A stretch of DNA of 64,000 nucleotides from Pseudo-nitzschia pungens (Eukaryota > Bacillariophyta > Bacillariophyceae > Bacillariales > Bacillariaceae), in assembly GCA_037355855.1 (NCBI GenBank), contig CM074764.1, positions 620,001 through 684,000 on the forward strand. The letters run 5' to 3'. Position numbers and translations under genes: made by a program. Below are positions 1-11,271 of the stretch, piece after piece. The notes beneath the pieces were generated by a model. The model saw only the letters and a list, made by a program, of their open reading frames with translations. It ran no database searches and was not told where the DNA came from. The first letter of the stretch is position 1, and each line of letters begins with the position of its first letter.

Positions 1-453
1 GACGTCCGTCGGTCTCGGCTCCGGGACGCCCTCCCCGCGGGTGAAGCGGGGATGGAAATTGGCGTTGGTGTTGGAATGATTGCTGCTGCTGGAGTGTTGG
101 TGGTGGGGGATTGTAGCAGCAGTAGCAGCAGTAGCAGCAGTGTTGGTGGTGGAAAGGCTTCGTGACGGGTGGAGGGCAGCAGTATCTAGTAGGCTGGATT
201 TCCCGCTGCCGGTATCGAGCGGCCGAGCAGTCGGCTGAGGTTTCGGAAAGAGTTGTTGTTGCTGCTGCTGCTGTGGTGGTGGTGGTGATTGTTGTGATTG
301 TTGCTGCTGGTGAAAGACAGGAGTGTTGGGTTCCGATTTCTGCTGTTGATGCTGCGGCTGCGGCTGCTGCGATTGTGGTTCGGCAGAAGCACGCAACTTT
401 GCTCCTGAATTCCCGCCGGCGCTTACGAGGATCTGCGAGGCCACCGAAGACAT
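1..453 (-). CDS. Glutamine-rich protein, N-terminal part (cut by the left edge)
   Basis: An open frame runs on the minus strand from an ATG at 453-451 to the window edge without a stop (151 codons). The N-terminus begins MSSVASQILVSAGGNSGAKL and is followed by glutamine runs (about residues 28-75), a short proline run, and Ser/Thr/Ala/His-rich low complexity. Such Q/P-rich tails are common in transcription regulators and RNA-binding proteins, but no domain is visible in this part, so no function can be given. It is divergent from the HAD gene across a 1.2 kb spacer. The repeat-driven composition means that the frame could be open by chance, but the absence of any stop over 151 codons beginning at an ATG, next to a plausible promoter spacer, favours a real gene. 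Confidence 0.5.
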   Translation of the reverse strand, partial: MSSVASQILVSAGGNSGAKLRASAEPQSQQPQPQHQQQKSEPNTPVFHQQQQSQQSPPPPQQQQQQQLFPKPQPTARPLDTGSGKSSLLDTAALHPSRSLSTTNTAATAATAATIPHHQHSSSSNHSNTNANFHPRFTRGEGVPEPRPTDV

Positions 454-1620
454 GAGTGGTCTGTGTTTGTTTCGCGGATGCCGTGTGGTATGTACAGTAC
501 CAGGTAGTTGGGGATTCTGGTGGATGTTCTTTCCACAGTGCCAGAACGATAGCAGAGTGGTTTCCTGCGTTCGAACGGGATCCGGAATCAATCAGTCAGT
601 TCCCGTTGGTGTTGCAATCTAGAGGCTTTCACTATTTGTCCGAGTTGTTGGATCGGTTTGTTTCGTTCCGGAGTCGTGACTTCTCAATCAACAACACACA
701 AAAGAAAGATCGGTAATCTTAATCGATGGTGGCGGTTCTGGGTTCTGAACCAAACGCGAGAATCGAGCCAAAAAAGATGGGTATTTTGTATTTTTGCAAT
801 TCGTTGATGATGGGCGCGTATGTTGCGTACCGCACGCACGAATACGCGGTTTCGCTCTTTTTCGATCGTGTCCGCAAATTTCAAGGATTTTGATTGATTG
901 AGATGATAGGCGGATGATAAGGGTGTCTTCGTGGAGGGCTGTGATGCAGGATGATGATGATGATGATTCATCTTGTCTGGTCGTAAACCTTACGACTGTC
1001 GTATGATTTTTACACGCATACCGCAAACGGTTGAAGGCCAGAGCTTGGTGTTCGTTCGGTCGTGAAGGAACGAAGGAATGAATAAATCATCATCATCTCA
1101 CGTTTTTAGTCGCGGAAGGATGTGATTCGATTGATTCATTCATGAGAGGAAAGTTGCGAGCAGAGTTGGGGTAAGGCTTAGGCCTTACCTTATATAGTAG
1201 GATATGTATCGCATCTAATAGTATATATGTACTAATACGCAAGTACGTACATACATATGTAAGTACATGCTGGAGGGGTACACGTACCAGGTAACCTGGT
1301 ACCATATACTGTTACATACGTGAACAATACGTAAGGTTTACCGTTAGAATTTTCGACGCATCAAAACTCCTTCAACGGGGAGTTCGTACGAGAAGCGGAG
1401 TGGAGATCCTGAATCCTAATCGATCCTCGTCATCAATCGGCAAACCGAATCATCAAAATCAAAATACTTCGTAATCATCATCATCACTCGCAACAATCAC
1501 GTGCACTAAACCTTCAAGATCTCAATAGCGTGCCTTTCCGGTCGAGAACAGAAAGGGCTAGTGGAATTATTATCTGTACCACTTTCACACCATCCACTGC
1601 AGCGCACAGAAGATTACCGT
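454..1620. other. Divergent intergenic spacer
   Basis: This spacer lies between two divergently transcribed genes. It is more AT-rich than the genes, with short TGATGA repeats near 950-970 and 1090, a TAAGGCTTAGGCCTTACCTT palindrome near 1173-1192 and TACGTA/GTAC-rich DNA at 1195-1340. I see no coding signal in it. Core promoters of both neighbours presumably lie here. Confidence 0.5.
1284..1302. repeat. Near-perfect 19-bp palindrome
   Basis: The sequence GTACCAGGT-A-ACCTGGTAC has two 9-base arms around one central base. GTACC/GGTAC words recur in the other spacers of this window, often beside the GTAAGGTTAC motif. The function is unknown; it could be a protein-binding site or the relic of a small inverted-repeat element. 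Confidence 0.5.
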
Positions 1621-3273
1621 ATGACACGCAATCTTTCAGCTTTTTCTGCCTCTCGAAGCTCGGTTCGATCCGGCACCACCCACACAAAATCAGCACCACC
1701 AAGATTATCTTCTTCCGCTGCCTACCGGTTTGTGTTGCGAGCCTTCTTCCTCGTTGCGGTGGCTACAACATCTTCCAGCGACAACCCGAGCAAAGGCATG
1801 ACCAGCATTCCCATCCACGTCGTCGACCACGGCAACGATCGGGCCGGGCACGCCGCCACAGGGGTGGCCACCGCCCTCTCTCCAACGGCACCAGCGCAAC
1901 GACAGCGACCGAAGCGCTGGGTGGTGGTGGATTTCGATGGGACGTGCACCGCAAAGGACACGACCCCACTGCTGCCCCGACTGGCAAGTCTCGTAGAGAG
2001 TCACAGGGAGCATACCCTCCGAACGCAAATGGCAACCCAGACGACCACGACGACGACATCGACATCGACATCGACGACAACCACGAATACTGATACGAAT
2101 GCGACCACTATTACGACCACCGCAACCACGACGACCCTATCCATGGTCGAGACGGCGGTGGCGGATTATAAAGAACAACGACAACCGGTCTTTCGAGAAC
2201 TCGAGGCCGAATACTTTCGTCGTTACCTGCGTGTCCTCGACTCGATCCACTCGGAATTCGGGGAGGAGGACGAGGACGGTGCTTGCGATCGGCAACCACA
2301 AAACCCGTTGCTCCCGCAGCAACTCCTCGAGCGCCTCGAGGTCTCCCTCGACAAGCTGGATCTGGTGTCGACCGAGATCACCGAGCTGGTGACCGAATCC
2401 AGCGTCCTGCGGGGCCTCGGCAGCGTCACCCACCTGGAACTCCTCGAGGCCATGAAGCTCCACGACGAAACGCACGACGGCGATCACGAAACCGAACGCG
2501 AAACCGAGTCCCGATTGTCCGAGAGCCTCCGGTTGCACGAGGGCTGCCTCTCGGTCCTCCGGCAGTGCGCGGCGAGGGAACACCACAGCATCGGCGTGCT
2601 GAGCATCAACTGGTGCCCGGCCCTGATCCGGGCCGTGTTGGTCCACCCGCTCTGCGAGCCCGACGCGGTTGCCGTTGCCGTTGCCGACGGCGACGGCGAA
2701 AGCGAGGATGCGACCCAGCCATCGCAGCAGCAACAGCAGCAATCGTTGCTCGCGCCGGAGGAAATCCCGGTGTGGAGCAACACGGTGGATCGCCACGGCG
2801 CCGTCTCGCTACCGATCCCCGGAGCGATTGCCAAGAAGGAGCGGATCCAAAAACTGCAGCAGCGGCAGCAACGGGCTCCGAGGGGTCACCCCGCGAGGGT
2901 TGCCAGCGGCGGTGCCACCGCCATTGCGACCGCCACAACCACGCAGGTTGTCTACGTGGGGGATTCGTCCACGGATCTGCTGGCCCTCCTCCAGGCGGAC
3001 GTGGGGATCCTGATCGGTCGGTCCGAATCGACGATGGCCATGGCCAAGCGATTCGGGGTGACGCTGAGGCCGCTCGCGGAGTTTTGGCGAGACGATGAAA
3101 CCGAGACCGAGACCGAGGTTCGTTCCGCGATCGACCTGGACGACCGCGACAATGGCAATGGCGATGGCGACGGTGACGGGAACCAATCGACGAGCAGCAG
3201 CAGCAGCGGCAGCGGAGTGGTCTGGTCGGCCGCCGATTGGGACGAGATCGGATCCTTCCTGGACGCGTACTGA
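1621..3273 (+). CDS. HAD-superfamily phosphatase, TH2/CTO1-like
   Basis: The protein has 550 residues from the first in-frame ATG (1621); the frame is open upstream only with a GTG. HAD motif I is VVDFDGTCT (Asp104 and Asp106) and the C-terminal motif is VYVGDSSTDLLALLQADVGI (Asp448 and Asp452), followed by an I-G-R-S-E-S-T and F-G-V-T segment. This order resembles the HAD half of plant thiamine-monophosphate phosphatase TH2 and fungal CTO1-type proteins, so a small-molecule phosphatase is likely; the substrate is inferred only. The first 50 residues are Ser/Thr-rich and followed by a hydrophobic stretch (about 35-49), a possible signal anchor or targeting peptide. Thr-rich (about 140-175), Asp/Gly-rich and Ser-rich low-complexity tracts are inserted in loops. 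There is no intron. The next gene downstream is on the same strand 1.3 kb away. Confidence 0.72.
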   Translation: MTRNLSAFSASRSSVRSGTTHTKSAPPRLSSSAAYRFVLRAFFLVAVATTSSSDNPSKGMTSIPIHVVDHGNDRAGHAATGVATALSPTAPAQRQRPKRWVVVDFDGTCTAKDTTPLLPRLASLVESHREHTLRTQMATQTTTTTTSTSTSTTTTNTDTNATTITTTATTTTLSMVETAVADYKEQRQPVFRELEAEYFRRYLRVLDSIHSEFGEEDEDGACDRQPQNPLLPQQLLERLEVSLDKLDLVSTEITELVTESSVLRGLGSVTHLELLEAMKLHDETHDGDHETERETESRLSESLRLHEGCLSVLRQCAAREHHSIGVLSINWCPALIRAVLVHPLCEPDAVAVAVADGDGESEDATQPSQQQQQQSLLAPEEIPVWSNTVDRHGAVSLPIPGAIAKKERIQKLQQRQQRAPRGHPARVASGGATAIATATTTQVVYVGDSSTDLLALLQADVGILIGRSESTMAMAKRFGVTLRPLAEFWRDDETETETEVRSAIDLDDRDNGNGDGDGDGNQSTSSSSSGSGVVWSAADWDEIGSFLDAY

Positions 3274-4564
3274 TTCCTTCGTTCCAACTCTGGTGCGGTG
3301 TGATGCGGTGTCGTATGGGGCGGATTCATTCGTTTCGTTCGGTCGGTCGATCGGTCGTTCGTTTGTAAGCTGCCAGCGCCTTTTTCCCGATTGGCAACGA
3401 AACAGATGCCTTGCGGAACTCGCTCTTGTTCGGAACGTCGGACGGAGGATTGGCAGCAAGACAGATCGGGGGAGGAGCACGCTCTTGTTTGGTACGACGG
3501 AGGGATCATCCGTTCGGATTCGTCGTGGCAACTCGATCCCATCCAGCAGAGAGACGGTCCTTCCTTCCTTCCTTCCTTCATCGAACGTGACCACTGGGAA
3601 AAAAGTGCCCGGGCACGGCATCGCTCGCTCGCAACGCTGGAACGACGAGGATGAGAGTTGCAGCGCAGCGAAGCGAAGCGAAGCTGCCATCCCGAGCGTC
3701 CGGGAACGAATCCAGAACGGCAGCGCAGCGCAGCGCAGCGAGCGCGTGACCACGAGACAAAAATTCCATGGGCAGACAGTTTTTGTTTCGGTCTTGCTGC
3801 TATAATATTGATTAATAGTATCATCAATGTTATGATTATTGTTTCAAAATAGTCAAATAGGCACACGTAATGTACGTGTACACGTAGCGTTCATTGTCTT
3901 TAATTCTATGACATACAGGTAGTTCTTACAGCTTTCTCACGAATTTCTACGAGGAGGATGGAGCAACCTTAGCTTGACATGCCATTCGCAATCAACGACG
4001 AAGATGAGACTCGAGCCAAAACCCTGATGCCTTCGCGATCACACCTTACTTATTGGAAAAAGAAGACTTCCCAGTTCTCGAGAAGCATCAGTTGACTCAA
4101 GTGCTGACAAAAATTATCATGAACCTAGAAATATATATTGCGCCTTCGGTAGGTACAGATCTTACGGTAAGGTTATGTTGACCTCGAGTACGGGTAAGTT
4201 ACTGTATTACTCCAACGTTAGCATAGACCAGATTCTCATTCATTCATTTTTTACTCCTTTCTTTCACATGTTGAATCTGAGTTTCAGTCCCCCCTTTCTA
4301 TTCTTTGCGCACATGCCATAAAAAATAAAGGGGTTTAGGTTTTCTCCGACTCCGCGCTCTCGCAGGTACGCACTGACCAAGAAAGAAAGGCAGAGAACGG
4401 TAAGGTACGGTAAGATTATGCAATGTTGTCAAAACGTCTGGAATCTCCCATCGCAAAACAATGCAACGCGAAAATCGCGGAGGAAACACAAAAACTACGG
4501 TTGTGGAACATGTGCGGTATGCATCGCAACCGGTGCAAGGAGGCAACACAGAAAGAACAACACC
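3274..4564. other. Intergenic spacer with simple repeats
   Basis: Nothing in it reads as a gene. It contains GGTCGGTCGAT-type repeats near 3340, a CTTCCTTC run at 3568-3585, AGCGAAGCGA (3662-3684) and GCAGCGCAGC (3720-3742) runs, and two copies of the GGTAAGG motif (4161-4177, 4397-4418) just before the lipase gene. Confidence 0.5.
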
Positions 4565-7500
4565 ATGAGTCGTCGAGATTTTTTCAACACCAACACTAAC
4601 AACACCCCGAATTATCCGAGCCGGAGGGAACGTTCGACCAATCCGTTCGACGACGATTACCTGGAGGACGACAATCTTGCAGAGGGAGCCACCAATCGCA
4701 ACGGCAATAGCAACGGCAATGGCAATGGCAATGGCAACGGCAATGGCTTTCGATCGGAACCCCGAGCGGACAACACCACTTCCGCGCAGTCGGCCTTTAG
4801 TTCCGAGGACGACGAGCGGAGACAGAAATACCGAAAAACACGCCAGGGGCGATCGGCCCCCCTGATCTTTTCGAATCCCTTCCAGGACAACAACAACGTC
4901 TGCAACGCCCCGACGGCGTCTCCCACTCCCACTTCCCACCGGAAACAGAATCACTATCACTGCGCGTTTGCGTACGAATCGTCGGCGAGCAGCGAAATGT
5001 CTCCGTTGCTGCCGGACGACCTGTCCCGGGGCTACCAGAGCAGCGGCAGCTTTTCGCCCTCCCTCCGATCGGGAAAATCCCGCCGCCGCAAGATCGCGGT
5101 GCCCACCCGGATCTTCACGGGGGGAGAGGCAGCCACCGCCGGGGCAGCGTCGTCTCCCTACGGTACTACCCGAACCGCCGCCGCCAAGGGATTCCGCTCG
5201 CCGACTTGGAGCGACCCACGGCGGAAGGGCAAGCATCACCACGGGGGAGGTGGCCGATGCGAACAAGTTGCCGCCGCCGATGCCGTCGTCCTGAGAGAAC
5301 TCGCGCACACCGACGAGCACGAGCACCACTACCACAATCACAATCACAATCGCAACCACTACCAAAATCACAATCACAACCACACGGAACAATTCCAGAT
5401 GGAATACAAGTACATCTTGCTGGAGGATCTCGGGACGGCCGCCTCGTGGGTGATTCTGGTGCTGCCGTACGCCACCTTTTTCTTCAGCGTGGTCCTGGTC
5501 TATTTCATATCGGCGCCGGTGGCCTCCATGGGATCGTTGGTGACGGCGCTGAGACTGTCTTGCTTTCTGGTCACCCTGGCGTTCGTTTGCTTTTGGATGC
5601 GACAAATGAAGATGCTGCGATTGTGTTTCGGTGGCTGCTGCCGTACCGGTGCGTGCGCTGCTGCTGGATGCGACGACGACGACGACGACGACGACGACCA
5701 AAACAATCTTTCGGAGGAAATGCATTGGTGGGAAAATCCGTGGGTGCTCTTTCCGGAACGCTACTACGTTCTCCCCCTCCTGCTGTCGTCCCTGCTGGTC
5801 CTCGAACCGATTCTGGTCCTGATCTACTTTGTTCCCACCATGGGGACCCCCACCTGGTACACGGTGGCCAACGCGTCGTCCGGGGCCGGGATCCAGGCCT
5901 GCGCCTTCCTCTACCTCTGCCTGATCCAGGGGTTCCGGTACCACACCGGGGAACGATCCAAGCGACGGGCGGAACTCCAGCGCGAGGCGCTGCAGCTCCG
6001 CAAGGCCCTCGAGTTTGTCGAACGGAGCCGGGACGAAACCAACCATCGCGAGCGCGAGCCCGACCGTCCTCGGGATAAGGATCGTCGTCGACGCGTTTCG
6101 AGCGGCCCCGGGGCGGTCCGGAGCTATTGCGAAAAATACGGGGACATTGATGGGAGCGGCTTCGCGGGGCACCTGCGGCTTCCGAGCGATCCCCTCGCCG
6201 ACGGATGGGCGGACTTTTTGTTGCCCAAGACGCTGCTGCTGGCCGTTGGCATCGCTTCGGCAACGATGATATCGCTGAGCATGACGCCGATCGATGATGA
6301 GTCGATTTCCGGCAGCGGTAGCAACAGCAATAGCAACAGCAGCAGCAGCAGCGACGATGGGTTCGTGACCAAGGGAACGCTCTTCATTGTCGGTTCGATC
6401 GTGTACGCCGCGACGCTGTCCGTGTGGACCGTCCTGACCATTGCCGCCCTCTACACGACCGGACAAAAACTGAATAAGGAACCCTTTCTCGGAACCCGCC
6501 CGGCCCAGCTCGCCTACCGCATACTCTTTGCGCATTCGGGTCTCGCCATTGTCGGTCTCGCCATTGCCTCGATGCAGTACGTGGATCAGATCGGGTGGGC
6601 CCTGCGGCACCAGACCGTTGCCTCCGTCATCGAACAGGAACACAGCTCCCTCGTCTATCCCGGGTACATTTCCTTCCCGGGCATGTTCGGGAGGCTCGTG
6701 TGCGTGACGGCGCAGGTCGCGATCACGGCCTTTATTTTTCTCCCTCCCCACACGATGGATTTCGAGGAAGATTCCGACGACCACGACGAAAACGAGCTGA
6801 CGGAGCTCCAGATGAGAAACAAGAACCGGAGGGACAAGCGCCTGGTGGTGCGCCTGGCCAGGGAGTCCAAGACCTGGCGCATTTTTCCGTGCCCCATCCA
6901 AACCGACGACGACCCAGCGAGCTCCCCGTTCCAGGACAACATGTTTCAGGTGTACAAGGACCTGCACACCGAGCGAGACTCGCACCAGCGAGGCCTGGTT
7001 TCCGTCGGTCCCTACATTCCCGTGTTTTGCGCCGAAACGGCCTGCTGGTTGAACGAGGCCGCGGCGCAGGCGTACAATTCCCCGGCGGAATCATCGTCGC
7101 CATCGTCGGCGTCCTCCGTGCGGAGGGATTTCGGGAACAATTTCGACCGGGACGACTTTGTGGGTTGGATGAGGCTCGATCTGATCGGCCTCCAATTGGA
7201 GGGATACGTATACGACGAGCGGACCAACACGCTGGCCTACATTGCCACGAACAGCTCACCGCAGGTCGACGGGGACGAAGACAGCGTCATCGTGGTCTCG
7301 TTTCGCGGGACGTCCGATGCGACAAACGTCAAGACCGACTTTCGGGTCCGGCAGGTACGTACGTTGCGTGCGCGCGTGTTTTTGGTTTGTTGCGAGAAAA
7401 AAAATGGTTGCCGCGACGCGTTTTGCCCGTGAGGTACGCACGGTGGTTCTTCCGACGGATTGATTCGGTTCAATTCCGTCACTAACACGAACGCAACGAC

Positions 7501-9059
7501 ACAATGGAATTCCATTTCGTTTTCGCTTCCATTGCTCTCTATTTCGAAAGGTGCCGCTGCACGACCAAATCACCGGCATCGGCGAAAGCGCGTTTCGAGT
7601 CTTTCCGGATCGGTTCGAGATTTGCGACGCGGACGGTTGGATCTGGGACACCAAGACCACCCGGTCCGACGATCGAAACGAGTTTGTCCGGTGCGTTGAC
7701 TGCTGGACGGAGCCGGTCCCGCCCTGCACGCCCACCCACACCTCCTCCGCTGCCACTCCACCCGAGGGACGAAGACGGACCTACTCCGTCGGCGGCTTTG
7801 ACGGAGTGGTGTCGAAAGAAGCGGCGGACATGCTCAAGGACGCCCCCCTGGCCCGAAACAGTTTCCCCATGGTCCACGAGGGCTTTCAGGACGCGTACAG
7901 CGAGATCCGAAAGGAATTGTTCGAGCTCCTCCTGCCGGTGCTCCAGCGGCAGCTGGCCAAGTCGGTCGGCTTTGAATCCTCTCCGTTTTCGTCTACGGCG
8001 GCGGCCGGGTCACGACCGGGAGCACGGACGGCGGCGAGCGAGCCGCTGGTCCTTCCCAAGATCTATTGCACGGGCCACAGCCTGGGAGGATCGCTGGCCC
8101 AGCTCTTTGCCCTGGATCTGGCGACGAATTGCGAGATTGTGCTGCCGGTCCACAACGCACCGTCGCGGCACGTTGATGTGCACGCGCAGTCGCGGTCGCC
8201 TTTCGCTCCGCCCCCGGATGGCTCGGGGACGACGTCGTCGCCGCTCGGCAATCTCCGAGAACCGCTGGGCGGCCGGTTCTTTCCGAAATCCCCGGCCCCG
8301 TCGATTCGACCGCCCCGGGAACTCCGTCTCCAGCCGCCGATCGGCGTGTACACGTACGGCCAGCCCCGGGTCGGGAACCGCGCCTTTTCCCGCTTCTACA
8401 AGCAGAGGGTCCCCCACTCGTTTCGGGTGGTCAACGAGGGCGACGCCTTCACGACGATCCCGAATTACTTCTGGTGCGGCGGATTGTACAAGCACGCCGG
8501 ACTGGAGGTGATTCTGGACGCGGGCATGACGGGGAACGTGCTGGTGGGACCGACGGTGGTGGAAACCCTCTTTCGGTTCCACAACGTCCGGACGAACGTC
8601 CTGGCGCACCGGATGGAGCGGTACCGGGAGTGTCTGGAGTGCATCTTTGACGCGGGCCAGCTGCTGGAATACTCCCGGAACCACAACATGGACCGCGATG
8701 GGCTGCGGCAGATTTTCGGCAGCCGAACCAGAAGCAGAAGCGGCAGCGGCGACGGGGACAAGACCTCGAGACGCCGCGAGCGCGACAACGATCGCGGCAA
8801 CAACGACAACGACAACGACAACGATTGCGTGTATTACTACGAGCGCCGTTCCGGGGGAGGCGCCGATGGGAACGACGGACCGGATTGGCAGCAGGGGGAC
8901 TCTTCCTACCAGCAGGGGTTGTGGAGGGGAATATCCCGGAGCGATGGCTTGGAGTGGCACCAGCAGGAGCAGCAGCAGCAGCAGGAGGAGCAGGACGACC
9001 CCTGGGGGCAGGCGGGGGCGAGCGAAACCGATGCAGCGTTAACGAATTGGTACAGTTAG
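4565..9059 (+). CDS. Polytopic class 3 lipase, diacylglycerol-lipase-like
   Basis: There are two exons, 4565-7354 and 7551-9059, with the intron (196 nt, GTACGT...AAAG) in phase 0, giving 1,432 residues. I chose ATG 4565 (ACC before it) over the upstream in-frame ATG 4418, which lies inside a spacer-type GGTAAGG repeat and would add an unusual Cys/Arg-rich leader. The N-terminal 270 residues are disordered, with Asn/Gly and His/Asn repeats. Several hydrophobic segments follow, with an Asp8 tract between the second and third. The lipase domain is formed across the intron: VIVVSFRGTSD, then YCTGHSLGGSLAQLFALDL with nucleophile Ser1107, then GQPRVGN and the NEGD segment and a later His in YKHAG. 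Multi-TM N-terminus plus alpha/beta hydrolase is the arrangement of metazoan and plant sn-1 DAG lipases, so a membrane lipase acting on acylglycerols is likely. The C-terminus is Asp/Asn- and Gln-rich. Confidence 0.85.
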
Positions 9060-9848
9060 TTAGTAGTAGTTGGTGAACGCATTGCGAAGGAATCAATCGA
9101 TCCACCAGCTACACTGTCACGCAGTCCCAAGCAATGAACCTGTAAAGAATAATGATAATAATAAACTTGTGGTATTATTGTACGTGCATTTACCATTTCG
9201 CAAAGACTGCATTTTGATGCAATTCTATGAACATTGTCAAGTGGTAAATATTGTATTATAATACCGTAGTAATATTATATTTATTTATTTGATGAGTGTT
9301 TCATGCTACGTACGTACGCTCAGAAATGGTATCCCAATCAACATAACCGGTGTGTGTTTTTCGATCATGAAAGCAGTTGCAACAAGAACTCTTGGTGTCC
9401 CGCAGTGCCCAATGTCTCCGAGACCACCCACGTGCCAAACTACAATGCAATACAATACAATACGATACAATACAATACTTCGTACAATACAATACTGGTT
9501 TCGCAGTGGACAGACAGGGGGACTCGCAACGCCGGACACGAACCCAACAAGGGTCGATTCGCGGAAGATCGTTTATCCATCCCCGAGCTATACTATTGTT
9601 TCCATAGTACACGTAGCGACAAAGAATTACACAGCGGCCACGCCCCACGGACCGTTTCGTTTCCCCTCCACCATGTGCATTCCAGTGTTACGGTGTTGGT
9701 GCTGTTGCTTCTGATGCCTGATGCTGATGCCGATGCTGCCATCCCGTAGACCTGCTGCACACGTACCATTTGTGGTTCTCACTGGCTGGCTGGCTGGCTG
9801 GCTGAGGTTTCATTATTTTTTTGGACGGATGGAATAAATAGTGCCGCG
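9060..9848. other. Convergent spacer with ACAAT repeats
   Basis: This is the 3'-to-3' spacer between the lipase and RAE1 genes. AT-rich 3' flank with AATAA words is seen at 9150-9290. A tract of AATACAATACAATACGATAC type lies at 9446-9500 and a GGCTGGCTGG run at 9783-9804. The small ORFs crossing this tract are products of the repeat. Confidence 0.5.
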
Positions 9849-11271
9849 TTATTTTTTCTTGGCCGCCTTGGGTTTGATCTCGTCGTCGGGCGTGTAGTGG
9901 ATGTAGATCTCGTTCGGCGTCGACCCCGGCGCGTAGAATCCCGATCCCTTGCTCCAGTCGTAACTGCAGGCGTACGCAAAGAGATTCCCCTGCGCGTTAA
10001 AGGCCGCGCAGGGAATGGTCTGCTGCACCGGGTTGAAGGCTTTCAGGCGCTGCTTGTTGTCCTTGTCCCAGAAGGTGACCACGCCGTCCGCTCCGACCGT
10101 CGCAAAGGTCCCGTAGGTGTTCTGAAAGGCGATGGAATTGACGCTGTAGACGTCCGATCCGCTGCGGTGGCACTTGAAGGCAAAGTGGTCCTTGGTTCCG
10201 ACCTTTTGCACGTACCGGATTCCGACGCGTCCCTCGAGGCTTCCCGACGGCGAATCCGGTCTGGTCCGGGAAGCAGCTGACGCATCGGGTCTGGTACTTG
10301 AGGGGCGACTCGATCCGGGAGTGTTCCCGGGGCTGTCCGGAAACGTCGTAGACCACCAGCTTGCGGTCGCCCGTGGCGACGACCATGAGGTTGCCCCGGA
10401 TGTCGAGATCGTAGCAGCGCTCCGGGAGCTGGAACTCGCCGGCGGGGGTGGGCGAGCGCGTGTCCCAGAACTGGAATCGGTAAATGGAAAATGGAAAATC
10501 AAAATTGAATTCGAAATTGAATTCGAAATCGAAAATGAATTAGAAAATGGAATAGAAATGGAATGGCAAGCAGATGCAATGCAGGACGTTAGAACAAACA
10601 ACACAACACAACAAACCAATCAAGCAAAGGTCACTCCAATTCAATACACTTCAATACAAAATAATTCTCTCGCTTCGCTCGCCAATTAACACTCGCTTCG
10701 CGCAATACAACATAATTCTCTCGCTTCGCTCGCAACACAACACTCGCTTCGCGCAATACAATATGATTCTCTCGCTTCGCTCGCTTAATACCGCTCGCTT
10801 CGCTCGCTCAATAGTCTCACCCACCTTCAATTTGCTGTCCCATCCCCCCGAGACCACCAGATTCGACGATGCCAGAAATCCCACGGACTTGACCGGCTGA
10901 TCGTGGACCCCGATCTGCTGCGCCACGTTGTTGGGCGGCGTCTCCCCCAGCCGCCACATGCGGACCGCCTTGTCGGTCCCCGCCGAGAAGACCGTCGATC
11001 CGTCCCCCGAGAAGCACGTGTCCAGGACCGGCATCTTGGAGTCGTGGTTGACCTGCGCCTTGGGCTGGGCGGCGATCTGGTTGGGGGCGTTGCATTGGAC
11101 CTCCCAGACGCGAACCCCCGAGTCCCAGTTGGAGGACACCAAAATGTTGGCGGTGGGGGACCAATTCAGGGAGGAAATGCCGTCGGTTCCGGCCTGGGGG
11201 ACGAGGCAGTCGCCGGGGGCGATCGAGCGGGGCTTGCCCGCGGTGGGGGCGGGGGATCCAAAGGTTGCCAT
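9849..11271 (-). CDS. RAE1: mRNA export factor RAE1/Gle2, WD40 protein (one apparent frame disruption)
   Basis: There are two exons on the minus strand: 11271-10825 and 10470-9849, with a 354-nt intron (GTGGGT...CCAG) in phase 0. The protein has about 355 residues, the usual RAE1 length. WD40 blades are visible: ILVSSNWDSGVRVWEV, VFSAGTDKAVRMW, NLVVSGGWDSKLK joined across the intron to FWDTRSPTP, LVVYDV, and a last blade with FATVGADGVVTFWDKD, ending in a KAAKKK tail. The family docks mRNPs at the nuclear pore with Nup98 and also acts at the spindle. In exon 2 the frame breaks once: after FAVG (about 10243) one extra A at 10241/10242 must be skipped to continue into SLEGRVGIRYV, the conserved RAE1 segment. 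This may be a consensus error, a broken allele or a +1 frameshift site. Confidence 0.85.
10640..10815. repeat. Minisatellite inside the RAE1 intron
   Basis: Repeated copies of CTCGCTTCGCTCGC alternate with CAATACAA-type linkers across most of the intron. The other end of the intron (10480-10560) holds GAAATCGAAAATG-type repeats. Splice sites flank the tract and are intact. Confidence 0.7.

Noticed and set aside
2809..3866. 304- and 314-codon minus-strand ORFs opposite the HAD gene end
   Set aside because: Mostly antisense to the HAD gene and to CTTCC/AGCGA repeats; no motif.
4298..6985. 895-codon ORF on the minus strand opposite the lipase
   Set aside because: It is the antisense shadow of the lipase exon; composition is Val/Arg/Gly-biased with no motif, while the plus strand gives a full lipase with a clean intron.
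9303..9749. Several 76-148 codon ORFs on both strands
   Set aside because: They cross an AATACAATAC tract that is open in most frames, so ORF length carries no weight.
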